9,995 nt of DNA. Origin: an uncultured Mycoplasmatota bacterium (GTDB lineage Bacteria; Bacillota_I; Bacilli_A; RF39; UBA660). Of the stretch, positions 1 to 6,674 are shown in pieces. The notes below the pieces were generated by a model. That model worked only from the letters and a program-made list of their open reading frames with translations. It was not told the DNA's origin and searched no databases. The position numbers and the translations under genes were made by a program. Position 1 is the first letter of the stretch, and each line of letters begins with the position of its first letter. The stretch covers positions 1 to 9,995 of the forward strand of contig CAMMBO010000032.1 in the NCBI GenBank assembly GCA_946494435.1. Direction: 5' to 3'.

Positions 1-43
1 GGTCGTTGTTTTTATTTTGTCAAATTGTAAGATTTATTTTTGA

Positions 44-358
44 AAATTCCCTTATAATGGAACTTTTCCACAATGGTGTGAAAGAGTTAGTAATACTACT
101 ATTCCATCAAAAATCTTAGAACACTATATAAATAATACTTATCTAAATGGTAATCCTATAATTTGTGTTTCTTCAATAAACTCATCAGATGAAGAAGAAT
201 ATATGTATATAAGACCTTCATATATTAAAGAATTAGCAGAACAAGATAATTTTAATTTTGAAGTAGATAACTCAAATGTAATAACAACTTACCAAATAAA
301 TGCTGCCTTACCTAAATTAGAACTATCTAAACAAAAAGTTTTATCTATTAAAGATTAA
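44..358 (+). pseudogene. 3' remnant of an unrecognised gene, no start codon, probably frameshifted
   Basis: Frame 2 is open from base 44 to the TAA at 356-358 and gives about 104 residues, beginning KFPYNGTFPQWCERV and ending KQKVLSIKD. The composition is protein-like, with scattered Trp, Cys, Pro and charged residues. An in-frame TGA at 41-43 closes the frame on the left. The only in-frame ATG is internal (203-205), so no intact gene starts here. Restoring one A in the A-run at 43-46 would join this frame to frame 3, which is open from base 3. A one-base deletion in that run, or an assembly error, is therefore a reasonable explanation. I recognise no family. No transmembrane segment is obvious in the frame-2 part. 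It is not the SpoIVB C-terminus that often precedes spo0A. The coding status is an inference from frame openness alone. Confidence 0.45.
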
Positions 359-373
359 AACTTTTTTCTTTTT
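333..373 (+). terminator. Intrinsic terminator of the first gene remnant
   Basis: AAAAAGTTTTATCT (333-346) pairs with AGAT (352-355) and AAAACTTTTT (357-366). One T is bulged at 356 and the loop is ATTAA. A T-rich tail runs from 362 to 373. The stop codon of the preceding frame lies inside the 3' arm. The stem is long but nearly all A-T. It separates the upstream unit from spo0A. Confidence 0.65.
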
Positions 374-380
374 CGACAAA
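369..380 (-). promoter_or_regulatory. Candidate Spo0A box upstream of spo0A
   Basis: Read on the minus strand the sequence is TTTGTCGAAAAA, which contains a perfect TGTCGAA core (378 down to 372), the consensus recognised by Spo0A~P. It lies about 22 bases upstream of the predicted -35 of spo0A. Autoregulation of spo0A through such boxes is known in Bacillus. That this copy is used is inference; only one box is visible here. Confidence 0.5.
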
Positions 381-399
381 TTCTCTCTTTTTTTACTCT

Positions 400-427
400 T
401 TAACAATTTATCTTTCTGTTATATAAT
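400..427 (+). promoter_or_regulatory. Sigma-A-type promoter of spo0A
   Basis: TTAACA (400-405) and TATAAT (422-427) are separated by 16 bases. The -35 matches the consensus at 5 of 6 positions and the -10 at 6 of 6. The expected transcript start is near 434, giving a short leader before the ribosome binding site at 448-457. I did not see a convincing second sigma-H promoter in the short space available. Confidence 0.6.
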
Positions 428-460
428 TAAGATGCGTGGTAGTATATGGAAGGAGAGAAA

Positions 461-1237
461 ATGAAAAAGACCAACGTATTAATGATTGATGATAATATTG
501 AACTAGTTAAAATGGTTAAAGAGTACTTTAAAGATAATAAAGAAGTTGCCATTACTCTTACCGCTAATGATGGAATAGAAGGATTAAACCTAATAGAAAA
601 TAATCAAGATGAGTATGATGTAATTGTCCTTGACCTTATTATGCCTAATAAAGATGGTATGAGTGTACTAAAGGAAATGAAAGAAAAAAGATTAGATAAG
701 AAAGTAATAGTTTTAACTTCATTTAATACTCAAGAAGTTATAAGAGAAGCTAGTGAATTAGGTATTAGTTATTTTATCTTGAAACCTTTTGAATTAACAG
801 AACTAGAAAAGAGAATACTAGAGTGTAGTAGTAAGAATGATTATGATAAGAAAACTATTGATATGAAATATAATAACTTACAAGTATCAATAACAAAGAT
901 ATTACATGAATTAGGTGTTCCCTCACATATTAAAGGATATCAATATATAAGAGAAGGTATTACCGTACTTTATGAACATCCCGAAGTAATAGGTGGAATT
1001 ACTAAAGAACTATATCCTGATATAGCAGAGAAGTTTGATACAACAGTATCTCGTGTAGAACGTGCCATAAGACATGCTATTGAAGTAAGTTGGAATAGAG
1101 GTAATTGGCAGTTAATGGAAGATATCTTTGGACATAGTGTTGATATTGATAAAGCTAAACCAACTAATTCAGAATTTATTGTCACAGTCGCAGATAAACT
1201 TCGTCTTGAATTTCATCAAGATGCAATTAGGCAGTAA
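461..1237 (+). CDS. spo0A: Sporulation master response regulator Spo0A
   Basis: DNA-binding response regulator that, when phosphorylated by the sporulation phosphorelay or by kinases directly, controls entry into sporulation. The N-terminal receiver domain (about residues 1-120) has acidic residues D10 and D11, phosphoacceptor D58 in [12 protein letters not shown]86 and K108. The C-terminal Spo0A domain (about 140-258) carries the hallmark stretches [40 protein letters not shown] and [19 protein letters not shown], the middle one covering the recognition helix. The length of 258 residues is normal. I chose the ATG at 461 because GGAAGGAGAG (448-457) sits just upstream of it; an in-frame ATG at 446 lies before that site and would add five residues. 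The gene appears monocistronic. The usual upstream neighbour spoIVB is absent. Identification is very secure. Confidence 0.97.
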   Translation: MKKTNVLMIDDNIELVKMVKEYFKDNKEVAITLTANDGIEGLNLIENNQDEYDVIVLDLIMPNKDGMSVLKEMKEKRLDKKVIVLTSFNTQEVIREASELGISYFILKPFELTELEKRILECSSKNDYDKKTIDMKYNNLQVSITKILHELGVPSHIKGYQYIREGITVLYEHPEVIGGITKELYPDIAEKFDTTVSRVERAIRHAIEVSWNRGNWQLMEDIFGHSVDIDKAKPTNSEFIVTVADKLRLEFHQDAIRQ

Positions 1238-1247
1238 TAATATTATT

Positions 1248-1275
1248 AAGACGAGCAGTAGTAGTCTTTTTATTT
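1248..1275 (+). terminator. Weak intrinsic terminator after spo0A
   Basis: AAGAC (1248-1252) pairs with GTCTT (1264-1268) across an 11-base loop, followed by a T-rich tail to 1275. Just before it, TAATAATATTATTA (1235-1248) is a perfect palindrome that includes the stop codon. The stem is short, so termination may be partial. Confidence 0.4.
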
Positions 1276-1298
1276 TGCTTTCATTTAAAAATAATTAA

Positions 1299-1307
1299 TG
1301 GTATAAT
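1299..1307 (+). promoter_or_regulatory. Extended -10 promoter of the Fic gene
   Basis: TGGTATAAT is an extended -10 (TGn plus perfect TATAAT). The position 17 bases upstream holds only a poor -35 (TTTCAT, 1279-1284), as is usual for extended -10 promoters. It gives a leader of about 20 bases before the start at 1335. Confidence 0.5.
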
Positions 1308-1334
1308 TAAAACAACAAATAAGTAGGTGATGTT

Positions 1335-2072
1335 ATGAAAATTAATAGTAAAAAAATGAAGTATTTATCAAAAATTACTAATTCAATATATGAAGATTTA
1401 AAAATAGAGTTTTTATATCATTCTAATCATTTAGAAGGAAGTACTTTCTCTAAAGATGAATTAGAAAAACTTTTAACTGAAAAGAAAGTTGAAGGTAGCC
1501 ACTCCCTAGACGATATAATTGAAACAAAGAACTCTTTAGAAGTCTTTGACCAAGTAATTAATGATAGTGGCGAAAAATTAGATAAGTTTATGTTATTTAA
1601 TTGGCATAAACTACTAAAAAAAGGAACAGTTGATGATGAGATACACAATATTGGTATGTGGAAAAAATATGAAAACAAATTAAGAGGTGTAGATTTAAAA
1701 TTAGCATTGCCTGTTGAAGTTGATAACTTAATGTTTAATTTATTATCTGATTATAACGAACTAGAAACAGTTACCTTAAAAGATATAGCAGATTTTCATT
1801 ATAAATTTGAAAAAATTCATCCCTTCCAAGATGGCAATGGCAGAATAGGTAGATTTATTATTCTAAAACAATGCTTAGAATGTAATATTGACTTAATCGC
1901 TATAGATGATAAGTATGATGATGAATATAGAAATGCTCTATATAAAGCCCAAAAAACAGGCGATAGCGAAGACTTGGTAACAGTATTTAAAAAGTGTCAA
2001 AAAAGATTAGATGAAAAATTAGAAAAGTATAAAAGTCTTTTAGAACAAGTAGATGTTGATATGCAAAATTAG
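1335..2072 (+). CDS. Fic-domain protein AMP transferase, class II (N-terminal inhibitory motif)
   Basis: Fic enzymes transfer AMP, or less often another phosphate-containing group, from a nucleotide to hydroxyl side chains of target proteins. The complete catalytic motif HPFQDGNGRIGR is at residues 162-173, with catalytic H162 and the anion-binding DGNGR. Near the N-terminus SNHLEG (S30-G35) fits the inhibitory helix motif [S/T]xxxE[G/N]. Its glutamate, E34, would block productive ATP binding, so the protein probably carries its own antitoxin-like brake. The length of 245 residues suits a compact Fic protein. The C-terminus (about 200-245) is Lys/Glu-rich and probably helical; I see no recognisable DNA-binding domain. 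AGGTGAT (1325-1331) precedes the ATG. It has its own promoter and terminator and no separate antitoxin gene beside it. The target is unknown. Confidence 0.9.
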   Translation: MKINSKKMKYLSKITNSIYEDLKIEFLYHSNHLEGSTFSKDELEKLLTEKKVEGSHSLDDIIETKNSLEVFDQVINDSGEKLDKFMLFNWHKLLKKGTVDDEIHNIGMWKKYENKLRGVDLKLALPVEVDNLMFNLLSDYNELETVTLKDIADFHYKFEKIHPFQDGNGRIGRFIILKQCLECNIDLIAIDDKYDDEYRNALYKAQKTGDSEDLVTVFKKCQKRLDEKLEKYKSLLEQVDVDMQN

Positions 2073-2092
2073 TTTTAAAGATGTAAGATGTG

Positions 2093-2137
2093 AGCTGTAG
2101 AATTAACCCAAAATTTTATAGCTTTTTTTTCTTTTTT
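2093..2137 (+). terminator. Strong intrinsic terminator after the Fic gene
   Basis: AGCTGTAGAATT (2093-2104) pairs over 12 positions (two G-U) with AATTTTATAGCT (2112-2123). The loop is AACCCAA and a long T-rich tail reaches 2137. It separates the Fic gene from the downstream operon. Confidence 0.8.
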
Positions 2138-2143
2138 TAATTA

Positions 2144-2172
2144 TTGACTAAATATTAGAATAAATATATACT
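2144..2172 (+). promoter_or_regulatory. Promoter of the ATPase / zincin / gpmI operon
   Basis: TTGACT (2144-2149) and TATACT (2167-2172) are spaced by exactly 17 bases, with five of six matches in each hexamer. The expected start is near 2179. GGGAGGTGA (2188-2196) follows as the ribosome binding site for the gene starting at 2206. It is the only good promoter before gpmI. Confidence 0.65.
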
Positions 2173-2205
2173 TATATTAGAAGATGTGGGAGGTGACTAC
2201 ACTAA

Positions 2206-3483
2206 ATGGAACGAAAAATAAATAAATTCTTACTAAAATGGAAAACAGATTTAATAAGAAAACCCTTATTAATCATTGGAACAAGGCAAGTAGGAAAGAC
2301 TTATACAGCCCTAGACTTTGGTAAACAAAACTATCAATATGTCGCTTACTTTAATACTGACCATAATACTATTTTAAAAGACTTGTTTAAAAAAGAAAGG
2401 TCTATTACCAGACTAGCAGAAGCTTTAAGTATAATATCAGAAGTTCCTATTGTTAAAAATGATACCTTATTAATCTTTGATAATGTTACAGATGAAGAGA
2501 TTATTAAAGGAATAAAACTATTTGGTTATGATAAAAATGATTATCATGTTATCGCTATAACATCTAGTAGAGATTCTCTATTAAAGTTTAGAGGAGAAGA
2601 ATTCCAATATAAAATTATGACCGAAATGGATTATGAAGAATTCTTGTGGGCTATAGGAGAAAAAGAAATAGCAGAGAAGATAAGATATGCTTATGATAAT
2701 CATAGAAGCTGTAGTGTTCATACTAAAGCCCTAGATTATTTTTATGACTATTTAATAACAGGAGGACTTCCTGAAGTAGTAGAAGCTTTTGCAACCAATA
2801 AGCACTATGGATACCTAGATAGTATTAAAGAAAGAGTCTTTGATATAAATAAAAGTGAACTACTTAATAGTAAAAACCTAATCGATATAGAACGTGGTAT
2901 TGAAGTAATGGAAAGTATTCCTAAACAACTAGAAAAAGATAATAAAAAATTCCAGTATGGTGTCTTAGGGTATGGTAGACGTGCTAAAGAATTTGAAAAC
3001 TCTATTAACTTCCTTGTAACTAATCAATTAGTCTATCGTTCATATAAAATAAGAGTAGCAAAGTCTCCTTTATCTAGTTGTAGAGAACTTGATAGTTTTA
3101 AATTATATTTACCAGATGATGGACTTTTAAGTATGAGATATAACTTAACTAAAGATAGATTAAAAGTAGATGAAAATGTTAAGCAAGCCCTATATGAAAA
3201 TCATATCGCTCATACTTTAGTAGAATCAGGTTATTCTCTATATTACTATCAATCAGAAGGAAAAGCCGAAGTTAATTTTGTTATTCAAAATAGAATGGGT
3301 AAGATTATTCCTATAGAACTTGCTACAAAACAAGGTTCTAAAGTAAAGAGTCTATCAGTATTCATGAAAAAATATATTGTAACAGATGCCTATCGTATTA
3401 CAGAAAGTAACTTTTCAACAAAGAAAAATGTTAGGTATCTGCCTATATATGCAATATTCTGTTTAAATGAACAATTATATTAG
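2206..3483 (+). CDS. AAA_14 / DUF4143-type ATPase with degenerate catalytic residues
   Basis: Predicted P-loop ATPase of the common two-domain family: an N-terminal AAA_14 ATPase and a C-terminal DUF4143 region thought to be nuclease-like. The biological role of the family is poorly known. Walker A is GTRQVGKT (G25-T32). The Walker B strand is LLIFDN (88-93), where the usual catalytic Glu after the Asp is N93. Near the C-terminus the usual EVDF and (I/V)E(V/I)K elements read EVNF (E355-N357) and IELA (I370-A373), so the Asp and Lys expected in a PD-(D/E)XK-like site are replaced. The length of 425 residues is typical. The ribosome binding site GGAGGTGA is strong but sits about 9 bases from the ATG. 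It is the first gene of an operon whose next gene begins 15 bases downstream. It may bind ATP without hydrolysing it well; that is inference. Confidence 0.8.
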   Translation: MERKINKFLLKWKTDLIRKPLLIIGTRQVGKTYTALDFGKQNYQYVAYFNTDHNTILKDLFKKERSITRLAEALSIISEVPIVKNDTLLIFDNVTDEEIIKGIKLFGYDKNDYHVIAITSSRDSLLKFRGEEFQYKIMTEMDYEEFLWAIGEKEIAEKIRYAYDNHRSCSVHTKALDYFYDYLITGGLPEVVEAFATNKHYGYLDSIKERVFDINKSELLNSKNLIDIERGIEVMESIPKQLEKDNKKFQYGVLGYGRRAKEFENSINFLVTNQLVYRSYKIRVAKSPLSSCRELDSFKLYLPDDGLLSMRYNLTKDRLKVDENVKQALYENHIAHTLVESGYSLYYYQSEGKAEVNFVIQNRMGKIIPIELATKQGSKVKSLSVFMKKYIVTDAYRITESNFSTKKNVRYLPIYAIFCLNEQLY

Positions 3484-3498
3484 AAAGCAGTGCTTAAT

Positions 3499-4560
3499 AT
3501 GTGGAATAAGAAAGATTTAGAAGCAAAGTTAAAGTACTTAAATGAACTATCTAGAAATACAAAAGATGAAAATAAAAAATACGAGATTTTTACTGATAAA
3601 CAAGTCATAATTGAAATGTTAGAGCTATTGATGGGCAGAAAATTAACAATATATGATAGTCCAATATTCTATAAACAAAAAATATCATTGCAAAAAGAAA
3701 GTAAACAATATGAAAGTTATTATTCATTATCTTTTTTGGATTTAGAAAATGATTTAAAATTTTGTTTTGAACTGTGTAAAAACTTAGCATTATTAATACC
3801 AATAGATAATGCAGAAAATATTCCTTCTATTTCTAAAGAAGAATGTATTAGTGAAGTTATAGATTTTGCTAGAAAAATAAAAGACAATGAATTGAGTTCA
3901 TATATCTTAAACACTATAAATGACCAAAGTCATATTTATTTGTCAGAAATAACAAAAGAAAGTGTGTTTTCTAAATATTCTGCAGTGAATTTTGAATTAT
4001 CTACATTTAAAGAATCATATATTATATCCCCAGCAAGGAGTGGTGAATTATTACATGAGATTATTCACACAATAGACAGTAAAGTAAATGGATACTATAA
4101 AAGTGCATATCCATACAGTGATGAAGTTCCAAGTTATACCATAGAAATATATAAAAATATTCTTGATGGTAATATAGTATGCTTAAATGAAATTTTATCC
4201 AAAGCAAAGAAAACTATTTTATTATTGTTTCCTAGTATAAAATCTTCTATATTATCTTCAAATGATATTATAGAAAGCCTAGAATTTGGTAATATTGAAA
4301 ATAAAACTAGTTACCTAGTAGAAAGACTATTAACAATGAAAAGTTATTTAATAGGAGTAATATTTGCCAAGAAAATTTTAGATAATGAAGAAGAAGGCTT
4401 AAAAAAATTTAAAGAAATGTTTAAAACAACATTTCCTATAGATAAAGTTCCTGACTATAGTAGATGGGGTATTACTAATGAAGTTATAATAGATTATAGT
4501 AAAAATTTAACAAATTATTTTAGTGAATATCAAAAAGAAAGAGGAGGAAAAAGTTTATGA
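3499..4560 (+). CDS. Putative zinc metallopeptidase, short and M3-like (HEXXH)
   Basis: Numbered from the ATG at 3499, HEIIH at residues 186-190 is a zincin motif with two zinc-ligand His and a catalytic Glu. E209 in DEVPSYTIE follows 23 residues after the first His and resembles the third-ligand region of peptidase family M3 (ExxS with a further Glu). Further on, SYLIGVIFAKKIL (from about 282) and the WGIT segment near the end also recall the helical C-terminus of M3 oligopeptidases. M3 enzymes usually have 550-700 residues; this one has 353, so it would be a divergent, truncated-looking relative. No signal peptide is seen, so it is presumably cytoplasmic. An in-frame GTG at 3490 is possible; neither start has a good ribosome binding site, so coupling to the upstream gene is likely. 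Its TGA overlaps the gpmI ATG. Confidence 0.6.
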   Translation: MWNKKDLEAKLKYLNELSRNTKDENKKYEIFTDKQVIIEMLELLMGRKLTIYDSPIFYKQKISLQKESKQYESYYSLSFLDLENDLKFCFELCKNLALLIPIDNAENIPSISKEECISEVIDFARKIKDNELSSYILNTINDQSHIYLSEITKESVFSKYSAVNFELSTFKESYIISPARSGELLHEIIHTIDSKVNGYYKSAYPYSDEVPSYTIEIYKNILDGNIVCLNEILSKAKKTILLLFPSIKSSILSSNDIIESLEFGNIENKTSYLVERLLTMKSYLIGVIFAKKILDNEEEGLKKFKEMFKTTFPIDKVPDYSRWGITNEVIIDYSKNLTNYFSEYQKERGGKSL

Positions 4561-6053
4561 AAAAAGTATTATTAACAATTATAGATGGTTTTGGATATAG
4601 AGAAGAAAAGAAAGGTAATGCTGTTATTGCCGCTAACCCAGAAAATATTAAAAATTTATGGAAGGAATATCCTCATACTACTTTGGAAGCAAGTGGTGAA
4701 GCAGTAGGACTTCCTAAAGGACAAATGGGTAATAGTGAAGTAGGACATTTAAATATAGGAGCAGGACGTGTTGTAGACCAACCTCTTATGCAAATTAATC
4801 ATGCGATAGAAGATGGTAGCTTCTTTAAAAATAAAGTCTTATTAGATATTATTAATCACTGTAAAGAAAATAATTCAAGTCTACATTTATTTGGCTTATT
4901 AAGTGATGGAGGAGTTCATTCTCATATTAATCATTTCTTTGCCATGTTAGACTTATGTAAAAAAGAAAACTTCCATAATGTCTATGTTCATGCTTTTCTA
5001 GATGGTAGAGATACACTTCCAGATGTCGCACTTAAATTCTTAGACGAATTGACTAATAAACTAAATGAAGTAGGCTTTGGTAAGTTAGCAGATATTTCTG
5101 GAAGATATTATTCTATGGATAGAGAAAGAATGTGGAATGTTACAAAGAAGTATTATGATTTATTAGTACATGGAGAGGGCCCTAAAATAGATTCATATAA
5201 AGGTTATATAGAAGAGTCTTATAAGAAAAATATCTTTGATGAGTTCATTGTTCCTGCTAAATTAATAGATGATGGAAACCTTAAAGAAAATGATGGTATG
5301 GTAATGCTTAACTTTAGACCAGACCGTATTACCCAAACATTCACCGCTTTAACTAATAAAGACTTTAAAGAGTTCAAAAGAGTTGACTTTAAAAATGTAA
5401 AACTAGTTACGATGATGACACCAGAACATACAGTTATCGCTACACCTGCTTTTCCACCAATGCACTTAACTAATACCTTAGGAGAGTATGCTGCATCAAA
5501 AGGATTAAAAATATTAAGAATAGCAGAAGCTAGTAAATATCCACATGTTACTTACTTCTTTGATGGCGGAGAAGAAAAAGATATTCCTAATACCGATAAA
5601 ATAATCGTTCCAAGAAAAGATGTTGCAACTTATGATATGTATCCTGCTATGAGTGCTTATGAAGTAACAGATAAACTAATAGAAGTTATGGATAAATACG
5701 ATTTAATCATCCTAAACTTTGCTAACTGTGATATGGTAGGACATACTGGTAAATTTGATAAAGTGGTAGAAGCTGTAAAAGCAGTTAATGAAAATATAGG
5801 AAGACTATATGAAGCAAGTAAAGAAAAAGACTTTACGATGTTTATAACAGCAGACCATGGTAACTCTGAAATTATGGAAGACGATAAAGGAGAAGTTATA
5901 ACTGCTCACACAACTAGTCCTGTTCCATTTATTATTACAGATCATAATATAAAAGAAATAAAAACAGGTAAACTAGGAGATATCGCTCCTACAATACTAA
6001 AATATATGGATATAGAAAAGCCAGAAGAAATGACTGGTAATAACTTGATTTAG
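4557..6053 (+). CDS. gpmI: 2,3-bisphosphoglycerate-independent phosphoglycerate mutase
   Basis: Glycolytic and gluconeogenic enzyme that interconverts 3- and 2-phosphoglycerate in the cytoplasm with two manganese ions. The metal and phosphoserine sites are all present: D10 in IIDGFG, catalytic S60 in GQMGNSEVGHLN, H121 in GGVHSH, D149-T153 (DGRDT), the GRYYSMDRERMW stretch, NFRPDR, D392 and H396 in NCDMVGHTG, D433-H434 in ADHGNSE, and H451. The length of 498 residues is slightly under the usual 505-515, with no gap at any catalytic element. GAGGAGG (4541-4547), inside the end of the preceding gene, is the ribosome binding site. The ATGA overlap (4557-4560) makes translational coupling likely. 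In spore formers this Mn-dependent enzyme is pH-sensitive and relevant to 3-phosphoglycerate storage in spores (family knowledge). The common gap-pgk-tpiA-eno neighbours are not present here. Confidence 0.97.
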   Translation: MKKVLLTIIDGFGYREEKKGNAVIAANPENIKNLWKEYPHTTLEASGEAVGLPKGQMGNSEVGHLNIGAGRVVDQPLMQINHAIEDGSFFKNKVLLDIINHCKENNSSLHLFGLLSDGGVHSHINHFFAMLDLCKKENFHNVYVHAFLDGRDTLPDVALKFLDELTNKLNEVGFGKLADISGRYYSMDRERMWNVTKKYYDLLVHGEGPKIDSYKGYIEESYKKNIFDEFIVPAKLIDDGNLKENDGMVMLNFRPDRITQTFTALTNKDFKEFKRVDFKNVKLVTMMTPEHTVIATPAFPPMHLTNTLGEYAASKGLKILRIAEASKYPHVTYFFDGGEEKDIPNTDKIIVPRKDVATYDMYPAMSAYEVTDKLIEVMDKYDLIILNFANCDMVGHTGKFDKVVEAVKAVNENIGRLYEASKEKDFTMFITADHGNSEIMEDDKGEVITAHTTSPVPFIITDHNIKEIKTGKLGDIAPTILKYMDIEKPEEMTGNNLI

Positions 6054-6076
6054 TTTGTTAAATAATGCATACTATA

Positions 6077-6087
6077 AGTAGGGGGGG
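6077..6087 (+). promoter_or_regulatory. Ribosome binding site made of a seven-G run
   Basis: AAGTAGGGGGGG precedes the ATG at 6094 by six bases. The G-run (6081-6087) stands where GGAGG should be and is a striking homopolymer in such AT-rich DNA. Slippage in it would change the ribosome binding site strength and spacing. Confidence 0.6.
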
Positions 6088-6093
6088 TTAATT

Positions 6094-6600
6094 ATGACTG
6101 ATGAAGAATTAAAATTAAAAAAACAAGAATATGTCGAATTAGTTCAAAGCAGAATCGCAATAATTACAAAAAGGGATGAACTGCTTGAAAAGGAAATTGT
6201 AAAGGAATTTGTTGATACAGATAATAAACTTAATGCTACTAATAAAAAATGTCGTAGTTTATATGAGGAAATAATTGCTGCTGAACAAGAAAAATGTCCT
6301 CATCCCGCTTGGTATTTTTATAGATACAGTGAAGATACTTACGAAGGAAAAGTTTATTGGACTTGTAAATGTGTCGCTTGTGGAAAAGAATTAGAAGATG
6401 TTCGTAGTAGAGACTATCCAAGAGATAGAGTTATATATAAAGAGAGTTTCTTTGCTAAACCAACTATAAGCGATATGTCATATAAAGAAGTAGCAGATAA
6501 GTGGGTTAAATTTATGGAAGACTTCCCAAGTGAAGATAAATCTATTGAAGAAAAGGGAAGAGTATTTACTAAAATGATGATTCCTACTAGAGTAAAGTAA
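6094..6600 (+). CDS. Orphan protein with helical N-terminus and Cys/His zinc-ribbon-like centre
   Basis: I do not recognise this 168-residue protein. Residues 1-66 are Lys/Glu-rich with heptad-like hydrophobics and are probably a helical hairpin or coiled coil. The centre has C68-P-H70 and then, about 20 residues later, WTCKCVACGKE with C91, C93 and C96. C68, H70, C93 and C96 could form one zinc site, with C91 as an alternative ligand. The stretch between contains many aromatics (WYFYRY), as in small zinc-ribbon or treble-clef folds. Residues 100-168 are charged, with no membrane segment. It starts 40 bases after gpmI with no terminator between, so it may be read from the gpmI operon; a promoter in the gap is at best weak (TACTAT, 6070-6075). 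Zinc binding and operon membership are inferences. Confidence 0.75.
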   Translation: MTDEELKLKKQEYVELVQSRIAIITKRDELLEKEIVKEFVDTDNKLNATNKKCRSLYEEIIAAEQEKCPHPAWYFYRYSEDTYEGKVYWTCKCVACGKELEDVRSRDYPRDRVIYKESFFAKPTISDMSYKEVADKWVKFMEDFPSEDKSIEEKGRVFTKMMIPTRVK

Positions 6601-6620
6601 CCAGAAATGGTTATTTTTTT
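6598..6620 (+). terminator. Intrinsic terminator, GAAA tetraloop
   Basis: TAACCA (6598-6603) and TGGTTA (6608-6613) form a perfect stem capped by a GAAA loop and followed by seven Ts. The stem extends outward by A-T and G-U pairs and includes the stop codon of the preceding gene. It closes the gpmI transcription unit. Confidence 0.8.
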
Positions 6621-6623
6621 CTC

Positions 6624-6652
6624 TTTAAAATAGAACTAACGTATTATATAAT
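6624..6652 (+). promoter_or_regulatory. Promoter of the Y-family polymerase gene
   Basis: A perfect TATAAT (6647-6652) lies 17 bases after TTTAAA (6624-6629). The predicted start falls almost at the ribosome binding site GAGGAGG (6661-6667), so the leader is very short. In the spacer GAAC-N4-GTAT (6633-6644) matches only half of the Firmicute LexA site GAAC-N4-GTTC, so SOS control is not established. Confidence 0.55.
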
Positions 6653-6674
6653 AGAGTAAAGAGGAGGAAAAACT

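Noticed and set aside
41..43. TGA in the first frame read as Trp (alternative genetic code 4 or 25)
   Set aside because: Trp is encoded by TGG in every recognised gene I checked, no recognised gene has an internal TGA, and TGA is the natural stop at 4558-4560. The standard bacterial code fits.
446..460. Upstream ATG at 446 as spo0A start
   Set aside because: The AGGAG ribosome binding site lies between it and the ATG at 461, and Spo0A proteins begin close to the MKK...VLMIDDN segment.
970..1185. Open frame on the minus strand inside spo0A
   Set aside because: It is antisense to the most conserved part of spo0A, with no promoter or ribosome binding site of its own; a shadow of the real gene.
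6132..6138. Second TGTCGAA (Spo0A-box core)
   Set aside because: It lies inside the coding region of the zinc-ribbon-like protein, away from any promoter, and is what chance yields for a heptamer in 10 kb.
6633..6644. LexA (SOS) box before the Y-family polymerase
   Set aside because: Only the left half GAAC is right; the right half is GTAT instead of GTTC. It is kept as a weak hint, not a feature.
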